In this document: piece after piece, positions 13,567 through 24,470 of the stretch
Position numbering within the stretch: the stretch's first letter is position 1
Layout of the letters: the number at the start of each line of letters is the position of its first letter
Source: Ahaetulla prasina
Taxonomy: Eukaryota; Chordata; Lepidosauria; Squamata; Colubridae
Reading direction: 5' to 3'
Assembly (NCBI RefSeq): GCF_028640845.1
Contig: NC_080539.1
Coordinates: 182,169,459 to 182,233,458 of the forward strand
Length of the DNA stretch: 64,000 nt
Notes under the pieces: model-generated
Databases searched by the model: none
What the model was told of the DNA's origin: nothing
The model's input: the letters and a program-made list of their open reading frames with translations, nothing else
Made by a program: the position numbers and the translations under genes

Positions 13567-13980
13567 AGGGAGGGGTGAAATGCTCCTGGTTCAAACCGGA
13601 TCACCCAATCCGGTAGCGATGCCGGTGGGTGGTTCGGAGAACCAATAGCAAAAATCCCTGCCCCCCCCCGGCCCATGCCCAGCTGAGCCACGCGATCAAT
13701 AGAGGCTTTTTTTTTACTTTTAAAACCATTTTTTCTTCGGCCGAAAAAATGCTTTTAAAAGTAAAAAAAAAAAAGTCTCTGAAGATCACGCAGCTCAGCT
13801 GGGATTGTCAGAACCCTTTAAAAGCATTTTTTCTACAACCTCTTTGGCCAAAGAGGTTGTAGAAAAAATGCTTTTAAAAGTAAAAAAAAAATTGGCCACG
13901 GCCACCCAATCACATTACCCCACACACACATACCAAGCCACACCCACAGAACCGGTAGTAACAAAATTTGCATTTCACCC
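13567..13980 (+). mobile_element. Nested hAT-like MITE with a large palindrome
   Basis: It runs from AGGGAGGGGTGAAATGCTCC to GCATTTCACCC, with likely target duplications TGGGGGCA (13559-13566) and ATGGGGCA (13981-13988), allowing one mismatch. It contains two hairpins. One is around 13715-13770, and a perfect 62-bp palindrome lies at 13817-13878. The same family forms one end of the element at 19824-20975. Confidence -1.
13817..13878. repeat. Perfect 62-bp palindrome
   Basis: Each 31-bp arm reads TTTAAAAGCATTTTTTCTAC followed by AACCTCTTTGG, then its exact reverse complement with no spacer. Flanking bases (C at 13816, A at 13879) break the symmetry. It sits in the nested MITE. Confidence -1.
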
Positions 13981-14417
13981 ATGGGGCAGGGCCAGTCAGA
14001 ATTTTTACTACCGGTTCTCCAAACTACTCAAAATTTCCACTACCATTTCTCCAGAACTGGTCAGAACCTGCTGAAACCCACCTCTGCATTCCAGACAAGT
14101 AGCTGTCCAGTCTCTTCTTAAAAGCCTCCAGTGATGGAGCACCCACAACTTCTGAAGCCAAGCCATTCTAGGTTGCTTCTCTCCTTGATTAGTTTCCATC
14201 AATTGTCTCTTGTCTTGCCTTCTGGTACTTTGGAAAATAGGTTGACCCCCTCTTCTTTGTGGCAGCCCCTCAAATATTAGAACACTACTATCGTGTCACC
14301 CCAATCCTTCTTTTCACTAGAGTAGACATACCCAATTCCTGCAACCATTCTTCATATGTTTTAGTCTTCAGCCCCCTAATCATCTTTGTTACTCTGCACT
14401 CTTTCCAGAGTCTCAAC

Positions 14418-14636
14418 CAGGGGTGAAATGCTCCCGGATCAGACTGGATTGCACGATCCAATAGCGATCATGGCTGGTAGTTTGGTGATCCAGTAGCAAT
14501 GGCGGAGCAAAGCTCCCCTCACCCTCATGTCATTACTTCCTGGTTTTAACCAGGTTTTGCACATGCGCTGGTCTGTGCTTGCATGCGGTGCGTGCACTCC
14601 TGGACCGGTAAGGGAGGTAAGTAGATTTCACCCCTG
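14418..14636 (+). mobile_element. hAT-like MITE in CR1, perfect 8-bp duplication
   Basis: It starts CAGGGGTGAAATGCTCCC and ends GATTTCACCCCTG, and is flanked by GTCTCAAC on both sides (14410-14417 and 14637-14644). Its GC-rich core has no coding content. The duplication fits the nTnnnnAn pattern described for Ac-type hAT elements. Confidence -1.
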
Positions 14637-15451
14637 GTCTCAACATCTTTTTTATAATATGATGACCAAAACTGGATGCAGTATTCTAAGTGTGGTCTTA
14701 TTAAGATTTTATAAAGTGATACTAATACTTCCTATGATCTTGATTCTATCCTGTTAATGCAACCTAGGATTGCATTGGTTTTTTTTGACTGCTGCTGCAT
14801 ATTGTTGGCTCATGTCCACTAGGACTCCAAGATCCCTCTCATAGTTACTGCTATTGGGACAAGTTTCACCTAATCTACCTGTACATTTGTTTTTTCTTGC
14901 CTAAATGTAAAACTTTACTTTTCTCCGCTTTGAAGTTTGTTAGATAAGGCCCAATGGTCAAGTAGGTTGAGATTCATCTGGATCTTGTGCCCATGTTCTG
15001 GAGTGTTGAATGTTGACTATTCCTGCCAGTTTAGTGTCACTGTATGAGTTTAGTGTCATCTGCATGAATTCCCTTTCTATTATCTCATGTAAATTGTTTA
15101 GGAAGATGTTGAAGAGTACTGAGCCTAGGACATAATCTTGCCCCCACCGCTTATTTTCCTCTATGTAGATGTAGTTTCATTAAGGCCTATATATTGAGTG
15201 TGGTTTTGTCAGCCAGTTACAAATCTATCTGGCAGTGATGTTACTTATCCCACAATTTTTTAGTTTACCAAGAAATAGTTTGTGAACTACCTTGTCAAAT
15301 GCCTTACTAAAATCCAAGTATACTATGTCCACTGCATTTTGCTGGTCCACTAGTTTAGTTACTTTGTCTAAGAATGAAATGATTCCTTTGGCATGATCTG
15401 TTTTGACAAACCCATGTTAACTTCTGGTTTATAACTTTGCTTGCTTCTAGG

Positions 15452-15665
15452 TAGTGGTGGGATTCAGCCGGTTTGGACCGGTTTAGATGAACCGGTAGTT
15501 GTGACCTGCGGGTGGGCCTGCCCACCTGCTCACCCGTCGGTGAGCTATGCCGTCCTATTTAGCTGCATTTTTTTAAGCTGCACACATTCATGCAAGCACA
15601 TACACATGCTCACATTTTCGGTGCTGGGGAGAACTGATTGTTAAATTGTGTGAAGCCCACCTCTG
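15452..15665 (+). mobile_element. hAT-like MITE in CR1
   Basis: It runs from TAGTGGTGGGATTCAGCCGG to GAAGCCCACCTCTG, with a decayed duplication CTTCTAGG/ATTTTAGG (6 of 8). A related copy is at 24690-24916. The CR1 resumes directly after it. Confidence -1.
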
Positions 15666-16218
15666 ATTTTAGGTATTCATAGATCTGCTGCTTAATTATC
15701 TTTTCCAGGATTTTCCCAGCTATTGATGCCAGGCTGATTGATCTGTACTTTCCTGGATCCGTTTTGTTTCCTATTTTGAAGATGGGAACCACATCAGCTC
15801 TTTTCCAGTCCTCTGGTAGTTCCCTGGTGCTCCAGGATCTTTGAAAGACGTGCTTTAATGGTTCTGAGATCACATCTGACAGTTCCTTCAGAACTGGAAT
15901 ATAATTCATCAGGTCCTAGTGATTTGAACTCTTCTAGAGTGGACAAGTGTTCCGTTACTATTTTCTTGCTTATTTTAATTTTTATTCCTAGTCTTTCTTT
16001 TACTGTTATGTTTTGGTAGGTTGGGCTGCATTATCTTTTTGTGTGAAGACAAATGCAAACGGTGAATGGAGCAGCTCTGTTTTCTCTCTACTGCCTGTTA
16101 CTTCCTTGCCATCTTCTCTCATTAGTGGACTAATTGTTTCCTTGACTTTTTCTTGTTTTTTATATGTTGAAAGAAACTTTTAAAAATTATTTTTGACATT
16201 GCAAGTTGCAAGTCTTAC

Positions 16219-16740
16219 TGTCAGCATTCCAGAAAACCCTCCCCTGCAGAAAAGACTCTGAGACAAACATCTTTCAAAGTTCTTTTACTAGCATAGGTAA
16301 ACTGGCACAACTGGGGAAACTCCGAATCTGGGGATTCGGGTTTTTCCTCAGGAAAACAAACTCCAAAAACACCACCCCCTTGACCCCTCTGCTGATCACA
16401 TGCTCCAATCGCCAACCGTCCCATCTTGAGACATCACTCCAGCCACTCCTTCTCCAGATGCAGTTCTGGCCTGACCTTGACCGGCAGGAAGAATGTTATT
16501 ATGTTTAATGGCCCCTTCTATCAAATCCCCCCTCCTACTTTCCCACACATGGGAAAGTGGCAGCGCGGAAGCCTCCGGCCTAGTATGGCTTCCAAAGCTG
16601 ACACTTACTTTATTCTGAGCTTTACTTTTCCTGACTTCATCTTTGCAAATTCGCGCCTGTTTTATCTCCCAAGAAACACCAGAGGCACTGAAAATTAAGA
16701 CAGCCAGAAAAATCATCATTAGTGGAACCTGCGTGATCAT
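16219..16740. mobile_element. Unclassified fragment, possibly LTR-like, with a 114-codon ORF
   Basis: Sequence composition changes abruptly after the CR1. A minus-strand frame (16740-16396) begins MITQVPLMMIFLAVLIFSAS, hydrophobic like a signal or transmembrane segment, then becomes polar. I recognise no family. TGTCAGCATTCC at 16219 could be the end of an LTR read on the plus strand, but no matching terminus or target duplication was found. It may equally be unique intergenic DNA. Confidence -1.
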
Positions 16741-17105
16741 ATGTTCATAAAATTCAATTTAAGGACACACACATGTTGTCAAGAATATCAAACTACTACA
16801 TAATGTTTTCATAAGAGAGGCTATGATATCCACAGACATCTACAGAAAAAAAGAAAAAAATCTTCTTTATTAACAAGATTAACAAAACCTGGCTACCTGC
16901 CTTGCACTATACAAAGATACTGCTCAAAAGCAAGACTAGCCAGGAATCAGCTCCCAAAATCAACAAATCAGAAATTAGCCTAGGCAAGGACCCAATCGAG
17001 ATTCAGCTGGTCAGTCTGGACAATCAGGATCCAGCATTAAAAAACTATCAGAAGTCAGCATTCCAAAAATGGCCAGTGAGAAGCTGGCATGAACAAAATA
17101 ATAAC
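16741..17105. other. No recognisable gene or repeat
   Basis: A-rich sequence, with nothing I can assign. Confidence -1.
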
Positions 17106-17178
17106 AGAATAACAGAGTTGGAAGGGACCTTGTAGGTCATCTAGACCAACCCACTGCCCAAGCAGGAGACCCTCCACC
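17106..17178 (-). mobile_element. CR1 3' tip, antisense, short
   Basis: AACAGAGTTGGAAGGGACCT then TAGGTCATCTAGACCAACCC then CAAGCAGGAGACCC: the last ~70 bases of a CR1. It is 5'-truncated and lies in otherwise unassigned sequence (17179-17523, nothing recognised). Confidence -1.
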
Positions 17179-17523
17179 AAAAGATCAATTAGGAATTAAC
17201 ACAACCAGAACAGCCAATAAAGACTGGGCACAAAGAAAGAATCAGTCCTCACCGACCCAAACCAATGGGAAACCATCTTGGCTAAAGGCCAGTCAGAACT
17301 TTGAACATCTGGCTGTAAAGACAGGAGCCCAGTCAGTCCCTCCTCAGCTTTGGTCTGTGCAGCAGTGTACAGCAGCTTGCCTCTGCAGACAGCAGTAATA
17401 GCTGTTGGCAAAACATCAGGAAATCTGATATCTAGAGCATAGTTATTAAATCCTGAAGCTCAGCACTATTCAACACATACCAGTTGTGAAAGATACACCA
17501 GAATGCAATTGACGCATTTGTTC

Positions 17524-17832
17524 ATTTTTTATTTATTTATTTATTTTTATTTATTTATTTGTCACAACAATATATATAGGCATCACACAAAAAGATTATA
17601 CAGTATATAAATATATATATGAGGAAATATAAGGAAGTATAAACATATATATATATAAGAAGAAAAAGAAAAACAATAGGACAGGAATGGTAGGCACGTT
17701 TGTGCTCTTACGCACGCCCCTTATGGTCCTCTTAGGAATGGGGTGAGGTCAATAGTAGAGAGTTTTTGGTTAAAGCTTTTGGGATTTTGGGAAGAGACCA
17801 CAGAGTCAGGCAATGTGTTCCAAGCACTGATG
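17524..17832 (-). mobile_element. LINE 3' end, CR1/L3-like family, (TTTA)n tail
   Basis: From the (ATTT)n tail, the blocks GGACAGGAATGGTAGGCACG, then TTATGGTCCTCTTAGGAATG, then GGGGTGAGGTCAATAGTAGA are shared with the copies at 30567-31205 and 41671-42724. The element is antisense and 5'-truncated at about 17830. Confidence -1.
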
Positions 17833-18570
17833 TGTGCATTTTACCTTGGAGCACCAATTTTCTAGGTAAAAATAATAAATACATCTGTTTGTTTAATAGA
17901 TAACTTACTGGAGACCATATCTGAGACAAAGAGACTCTGGAAGAGAGCTGGAAACATTTCCATCTCCCAGTCTACCTTGAACTGCTTTGGAGTCCTATAA
18001 GGGTCAGCAGGGAAAGCCAATGCCTCTGCCAGGAGGATTTGACAACTTGCAAGCTGACTAAATACTGAATGGGATCAAGTGCAGCAATATTTCTGCTTGC
18101 ACTTCTTGGTGTTGGCAGCTGGAGAACAAGTGAGCATGTTGCATTTGCATAGCTAGCTGGCTGCAAAGAGCTTTTCTGCAGAAGACTGATAAAACCAGTG
18201 GAAAGTAATCTTTTTTACTGCTACCCATGCTCAACAAATCCATAATCCTTCATATAGCGAGTGATAAGCTCCATGTTTTGGTATATGATTCAGAAGTCAT
18301 TCATATCTCTAAACCATATTGATCTTTGTACTGTAATACCATATCCAAAAATGAATATTAAACCAAAACAAGGCAATAGCAGGAAACCCCATATCATATG
18401 GGTAAATGTCTCCATACCATTTTATATTTGCAACATAATAAAATTCATCGCCAATTTTTTTCAAAGGATTCTCTTGGATGTCCAATTAAAAAATAAACTT
18501 TTTGCTGAGTAGTTATCTAAACACTTATCTAAAAATAGTACGAAATAAATAAATATTTATTAATACAGAA
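17833..18570. other. No recognisable gene or repeat
   Basis: AT-rich, nothing supported. Confidence -1.
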
Positions 18571-18832
18571 TATTTTTTTTTAATTTACATTTATACCCCG
18601 CCCTTCTCCGAAGACTCAGGGCGGCTTACAGTGTATAAGGCAATAGTCTCATTCTATTTGTATATTTTTACAAAGTCAACTTATTGCCCCCCCAACAATC
18701 TGGATCCTCATTTTACCTACCTTATAAAGGATGGAAGGCTGAGTCAACCTTGGGCCGGGCTCGAACCTGCAGTAATTGCAGGCTACTGTGTTCTTAATAA
18801 CAGGCTTTACCAGCGTGAGCTAAACCGGCCCA
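18571..18832 (-). mobile_element. tRNA-derived SINE, full length, antisense
   Basis: Read on the minus strand, the head is GGCCGGTTTAGCTCACGCTGG, containing an A-box-like TAGCTCACGCTGG. GGTTCGAGCCC follows as the B-box, then the body AAGGTTGACTCAGCCTTCCA, and the tail GCCGCCCTGAGTCTTCGGAG followed by AAGGGCGGGG and a T-rich run. AATAT flanks both ends as a possible short duplication. Copies occur at 26158-26421 (plus) and 53768-53974 (plus, truncated). Confidence -1.
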
Positions 18833-19823
18833 ATATCCCAGTTGTTCATTCCAGAATTCTTGGAGATAAGTAATATCCCCCTTAATAATATTCTTTAACT
18901 TTTTATTTAAATATACTATAGATTTAGAATAATCCAAAATACATTTAGATAAATTTTAGATTGATACATTTAGATTTTAGATAGATGTATAGGTATCATA
19001 ACAAAGTAATGATCTTAGCACTTAGGATAGGAATAGGAAGTCAAACTATGCATCAAAGGCGCTTCAGAAAATTCCATCTTAAATAATTTTGGGAGCATTT
19101 AAGACAGGAGCAAGCCAAGTTCTAAGGAGAAACTAATCTACAGAGTTGGCTGGGAAGAACAAGACTCCTGGCTCTCATTCTTCCCAGAAGTCAAATATAA
19201 GCAAGAACATCTCCCAGGAAGAACATACTGGATGGGCCAATTTAGATAGTAAATCTAATTCAACTCTACTACATTATGCAAAAAGGTGTATGCTTTTTAA
19301 TTAAGCAATACTGTACAGCATCGACAGACAAGATCATTACTTAATTTATGAGTGATCCAAAGTTATAACTTGACCATTCTGCTGGGATCCAGTCATAAGG
19401 GATCCATTTAATTCATTCTGTGAACTACAACCTATAGTGAAGCAGCCCAAGAGGAAAGTGATATAGAGGAGGCAAGACTAAACACCTCATCTGGATTCAG
19501 CAGCAACAATAATGACAAAAAATTCTGGACACAAAGCACTACTGATTCTAAAATATTATGTGTTGTGGGTTTTTAATTTTCTTTGCTAATTGTGGTTTAT
19601 TGTAAATCCCTATATATCAGCCTTGCATTGAAATACCGGTCTCAGAGGATAGATAGATTTGCAAATAACAAGCTTAGAACAAGCATTTCACTCCCACAAT
19701 ACTTATTTTGTCAGAATTCAAACTGTTATTAATAAGTCAAAGTGGTTTAAAGATTTATCTTCCTTTTTTTCATTTGGAAAGTTGAAATTTTATCAAAACA
19801 GACAGATAAATTACTGTTCATAT
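18833..19823. other. No recognisable gene or repeat
   Basis: AT-rich sequence, nothing supported. Confidence -1.
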
Positions 19824-20975
19824 CAGGGATGAAATTAAAAATTTTCCCTACCGGTTCTGTGGGCGTGGCTTAATTGGTGGGCGTGGCTTGGTGGTCAGAT
19901 GACTGGGTGGGTATGGCCAATAACAATAAATAATAAAAATAATAAAGTATACAAAACAATAAGAGGTACCAAAAACCAACTTTCACACTTTACACACATA
20001 CAATACAACACAACTGACTCACACACAATGTAAAAGCAGCTGCACTTCACCCAAAATGGCCCCTGCAACAAGCAGGAACCTCACACTTTCACTTTACACA
20101 CACACAACACAACTGACACACACACAAACACACACACACAAAATGCCACATACAGCTTTGTGGGATTCTGTGTGTTTGTGTAGTTAGAGTGAAACACTAC
20201 AGAAACACACCAAATCTCAGAAAGCTACACAAATATTTTATTTTATTACTTTATTTATTTATTTATTTATTTAGATCAGGGGTCCCCAACCTTAGTAACT
20301 TTAAGGTTTGTGGACTTCAACTCCCAGAGTTCCTCATTCAGCAAAGCAGGCAGTCAAAGCAGGCTGTAATCAGTAGCTGAAGTAAAGCATGGTGTTGCCA
20401 GCCCGAAAGGAGCAGTAATTATAGGTAAGTGAGGAGTGGGCATTGGGTGGACATGGGTGGGGGCTGTTAAAAAATGATTTTAAAAGCCTGTGAGGATCAG
20501 GCAAGTCATCTGGGATCGCCAGAGGAAAAAATAATTTTAAAAGCTCCTCTGATGATCTCAGCTGAAGTTCCCTCATAGCAGCCCAGAACCTCTTAAAAGA
20601 ATTGTTTTAACAAGCTCTTCGGCTATAGAAAACATGTTTTTAAAGGTTCTGGTGATGAGGAACTCAGGTGAGATTGCCAGAGGAGCCTTTTAAAACTTTT
20701 TTTAAAAAAGTTTATTAAAAAGTTGAAAGGCTCTGCAATTTCAGCTGAGCCGCAGGATCCTCAAAGGCTTTTTTTTTTTACTTTTAAAGGCATGTTTTCG
20801 GCTGAAAAAAAACTGCTTTTAAAAGTAAAAAAAACAAAAAAACCTCTGCTGATGGTCCAGCTCAGCAGAGGCAGTGGGTGGGGCCAAGGATTTTTGCTAC
20901 CGGTCCTCTGAACCAGCAGCCGCCATCGCTACCGGATTGAGCGAGCCAGTCCGAACCAGAAGCATTTCACCCCTG
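19824..20975 (+). mobile_element. hAT-like element, 1152 bp, non-autonomous
   Basis: The left end CAGGGATGAAATTAAAAATT and right end GCATTTCACCCCTG are inverted at the outer bases. The flanking duplication is GTTCATAT (19816-19823) and ATTCATAT (20976-20983), one mismatch, fitting nTnnnnAn. The interior has CA-rich runs (19975-20150), a (TTTA)n stretch (20240-20272), a fragment of another MITE from 20279 (CAGGGGTCCCCAAC), and a T/A hairpin at 20770-20835 resembling that of 13567-13980. No transposase frame is visible. Confidence -1.
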
Positions 20976-21552
20976 ATTCATATGCGTTCAGATCATGTTA
21001 ACCCTCCTTATGTTCCAATGAGAAATTGCCCATTCTTCATGAAATTTTAATATCTACTTTTCTGGCAGAAAGTGGCTTTCAGTTTTGATCCCTGAATCCT
21101 ACTGCCAACCTCTATGATTCCTCCTTCTACAAAGAAACCACCAAGGAATTTAATAGCAGCATTAGATTTCAGTTTCATTCAAGATGGATGAATCTTTACA
21201 ACCCAAACGGATAATGAGAGCTCAGGGTATCAAGATTCAGGATGAATGAATCCATGCAGATTGAACATCAATGGAACAGGCTGCCACCTAAGGAAATGAT
21301 GATTGCTACAGGGCTTCAGATAAAAGGCTTTGATCATCAACTAAAGAGATTCTGCTGGATCCTGCACTCTGCAAAGAATGAGATTAGTTGACCTCTAAGA
21401 TGCCTTCCCACCATGACTGTGATTACATTTCAGCTCCAGTTTTTAAGGCCTTGTTTCATTTGATCTCTTCCTTTAGAACTTTGGAGATAGAATACATGCT
21501 GAAGAAAGACATAAACAAATAAGACAATATATTTTCTCTCAGATTCCAAGTC
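20976..21552. other. No recognisable gene or repeat
   Basis: AT-rich, nothing supported. Confidence -1.
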
Positions 21553-21657
21553 AGAACAGAACAGAACAGAACAGAACAGAACAGAACAGAACAGAACAGA
21601 ACAGAACAGAATAGAATAGAATAGAATAGAATAGAATAGAATAGAATAGAATAGAAT
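21553..21657. repeat. Bipartite pentanucleotide array (AACAG)n / (AATAG)n
   Basis: About 11-12 AACAG units (21553-21610) switch abruptly to about 9-10 AATAG units (21611-21657). The array abuts the 3' end of the LINE at 21658. Confidence -1.
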
Positions 21658-21885
21658 TTATTGGCCAAGTGTGATTGGACACACAAGGAATTTGTTTTGG
21701 TGCATATGCTCTCAGTGTACATAAAAGAAAAAGGAAAAAAAACCTACATCAAAGTACAACATTACAACACAAATGGTGGTCATAGGGTACAATTTAACCC
21801 TTAATTATAGCAACAAAAAGTTACAGTCATACAGACATAAGTGGAAAGAGATTGGTGATGGAAACGATGAGAAGATTAATAGTAG
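21658..21885 (-). mobile_element. Snake CR1-L3-like LINE 3' end, antisense
   Basis: The block TTGGCCAAGTGTGATTGGAC, then ACACAAGGAATTTG, then GCATATGCTCTCAGTGTACA, is shared with 55730-55930 and 63531-63640. In all three the pentamer array sits at the LINE 3' end, consistent with the published snake CR1-L3 microsatellite-seeding pattern. It is 5'-truncated. Confidence -1.
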
Positions 21886-22919
21886 TAATTAATAGAATTG
21901 GCCAATATAAGAATATTCTCTCTTTACCACAGATAGAACCAGCAATATTTGCAAGAGAGGGAAGTATCTAAAATTTGTGATGACAGTGGTAAATCTGCAA
22001 AGTCTGGCCCTTTGTATGTGCACATATAAAAGAGGCAGACAATCACAGCCACTATCAATACAGTTTGTGGTTGATTGCAGTAAAATTGTTAGCTACATTG
22101 ATACAGATAAATTTATTATCAAAGTACACATGCATGTAATATATGGCTTAAGGCCAGTTATTTTTTTATGTTAAGACACTTGGATGCCTAATATGTCTTC
22201 TTCCACTACCACTCCAGAATGCCAGCTGTCCATCCTCATGATAGTTACTAGTTTACACTAAAGAGATATGAACCATGTTAGTCTTTTACAGAAACAGGAA
22301 TCATTCCTCAAGGAATATGCCAACCTAATTTAGCAAGCTGGATTATACTGTAGGTGACCTTGCACTTAGCACATAATATACTTCCCCTCCTGTCTATCAT
22401 GGGATTTAGTAATTTAGTTTTTGAAAAGGTCAGCTTTGAACTTTAGCCTATTAATCAAAATGAAGGCAATTCATTGTTGGCTAAGTGAATGTTTCAATTC
22501 ACTCTTGAGGACACATAGTTCATCCCTTTAAGCTGGTTAAAGTTGTCAGTAATAGAAACAATAAAAGCAATACTAAGGCATCGTTGGCAGATTCACATAA
22601 TCAGATGAAGAGAATGAAGATATGTGTAAAAATCTAAAAATAGGACCTTTCATTTGTAGATCACTTCTAAACAAGTTCCTCCATTAGCTTCCAGGGCTTT
22701 AATAAAGCCAAGTAATTTAAATTCTTTGATACCAACAGTGCATTTTGTATTAAACAATTTAAAAGTTCTCTGAAACAATAAAGAGTCCCGTATCACATTT
22801 AGGACTAACATTAGTACCTGTGTTCCCATGGGAAAAAGTCATTTGATTTGATGTATGTGCCTTTGAGAGAGGAACCTTATAAAAAATGAAATGAAATGAA
22901 CCTTGCTCAATAGTAGTAA
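21886..22919. other. No recognisable gene or repeat
   Basis: AT-rich, nothing supported. Confidence -1.
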
Positions 22920-23626
22920 CTGTGTATAGTAGTAGTAGTAATAGTAGTAACTGTGAGAGGGATCTTGGAGTCCTAGTGGACAACCATTTAGATATGAGCC
23001 AGCAGTGTGCAGCAGCTGCTAAAAAGGCCAACACAGTTCTGGGCTGCATAAACAGAGGGATAGAATCAAGATCACGTGAAGTGTTAATACCACTCTATAA
23101 TGCCTTGGTAAGGCCACACTTGGAATATTGCATTCAGTTTTGGTCGCCACGATGTAAAAAAGATGCTGAGACTCTAGAAAGAGTGCAGAGAAGAGCAACA
23201 AAGATGATTGGGGGACTGGAGGCTAAAACATATGAAGAACGGTTGCAGGAACTGGGTATGTCTAGTTTAATAAAAAGAAGGACTAGGGGAGACATGATAA
23301 CAGTGTTCCAATATCTCAGGGGTTGCCACAAAGAAGAGGGAGTCGGGCTGTTCTCCAAAGCACCTGAGGGTAGAACAAGAAGCAATGGGTTGAAACTGAT
23401 CAAAGAAAGAAGCAACTTAGAACTAAGGAGAAATTTCCTGACAGTTAGAACAATTAATAAGTGGAACAACTTGCCTGCAAAAGTTGTAAATGCTCCAACA
23501 CTGAAAATTTTTAAGAAAATGTTGGATAACCATCTGACTGAGATGGTGTAGGGTTTCCTGCCTGGGCAGGGGGTTGGACTAGAAGGCCTCCAAGGTCCCT
23601 TCCAACCCTGTTGTTATTATTATTAA
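22920..23626 (+). mobile_element. CR1 LINE 3' portion with intact C-terminal ORF2 frame
   Basis: The plus-strand frame 22922-23551 (209 codons) reads [19 protein letters not shown], then VLGCINRGI, then [15 protein letters not shown], then [11 protein letters not shown], the conserved region downstream of the CR1 reverse transcriptase core. The 3' UTR follows with GGGTTGGACTAGAAGGCCTC and CCAACCC, ending in TTGTTATTATTATTA. The frame is open to its stop, unlike other CR1 copies here, so this is the youngest CR1 in the window. It lacks the catalytic RT and endonuclease regions and cannot move itself. Confidence -1.
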
Positions 23627-24470
23627 ATGTACTTTATTGATATCACAATGAGAAGACTGAAAAAACTCTCAGTAAGAATTGCTTAGTGATAGTGATAATA
23701 TTATCACTTAGAGATGGAAAATAACCATAACTAAATATAATGAAGTTCTCATCATTTGAAGTAAAAAGCAAAGCTCTATAAATCTAATATTATACATGTA
23801 TGATCCAGCACTATTTCATTTGGTAGAAGGGGTGCTTTGAAATGGTAAAGGAAAGAGTTCCACCTGAATACTGTTTGCCAAAGGCATTGAAGTAAACTAC
23901 TCTGAATCTGGAAGGATGAGGGATAACATTCTTGAAACCACATTATAAAAAAGAATAATTATAGTATAACATTCCATTTATTTTAAAAGATTAAATGAAA
24001 TGGTGGTGGGTAGAAAATATTCAATATTTGGATAAATTATATACTACTAAGTTCTATTAATAATTATGAGATACGAGTTATTAAGAACTTATACCAACAT
24101 TTTGTGATTAAATCAGTTAACATCTTTGATGATACAGACATATTACAATCAGAATAGAATAGCATCTTGAAATTGTGGAAAATAAACTGTCTATGTAGAA
24201 CAAGGGACTTTTATAAAGATTTGATAAGTTTGAAGAAATCACTGATCATTTTGCAGAAATCAAATATATAATTTTTAAAAATGTAACTGATATTTCTTAG
24301 AAATAGATAACCCTAAACTAGGTTTGAAATAGGTCTAGAAGTCAGATTTAGACAAGGAAGTGGATTATGAAATATGATAATCCCTCTAAGGGCTTGGAGA
24401 ATTTACTTTAAGCAGGAATTATGTTTTAAGATCATACACTGCTAGCATATAACCCCTATTATTAATAATA
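23627..24470. other. No recognisable gene or repeat
   Basis: AT-rich, nothing supported. Confidence -1.

Larger units (their letters stand above)
13366..14086 (+). mobile_element. hAT-like non-autonomous element inserted in CR1 (with a nested copy)
   Basis: The termini CAGTGGTGGGTTTCA and TGAAACCCACCTCTG are inverted repeats. They are flanked by 8-bp duplications CATTTCAG (13358-13365) and CATTCCAG (14087-14094), one mismatch. The ends match the element at 54879-55182 (TACCGGTTCTGTGGGCGTGG type). A second element occupies 13567-13980. No transposase frame is present. Confidence -1.
13276..16197 (-). mobile_element. CR1 LINE, antisense, interrupted by hAT-like elements
   Basis: The CR1 3' end lies at 13276. 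ORF2 is read towards higher coordinates on the complementary strand through reverse-transcriptase blocks: minus-strand translation at 15909-15670 gives LPEDWKRADVVPIFK, then KTDPGKYRSISLASIAGKILE, the conserved upstream RT region. Stop codons and frameshifts show it is dead. Three insertions split it: 13366-14086, 14418-14636 and 15452-15665. Removing them leaves about 1.8 kb of CR1. CR1 fragments that resume exactly across each insertion confirm the nesting order. Confidence -1.

Noticed and set aside
15610..15909. ORF with DWKRADVVPIF as a host gene
   Set aside because: It is CR1 reverse transcriptase read antisense, with part of the frame extending into a MITE insertion.
18571..18832. A functional tRNA gene
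   Set aside because: A- and B-box-like sequences belong to SINE heads and no cloverleaf pairing with an anticodon loop could be drawn.
21553..21657. CRISPR array or satellite
   Set aside because: A pentanucleotide microsatellite next to a LINE, without spacers.
22922..23551. 209-codon ORF as a host gene
   Set aside because: Its sequence is the C-terminal part of CR1 ORF2 and it is followed by a CR1 3' UTR and tail.
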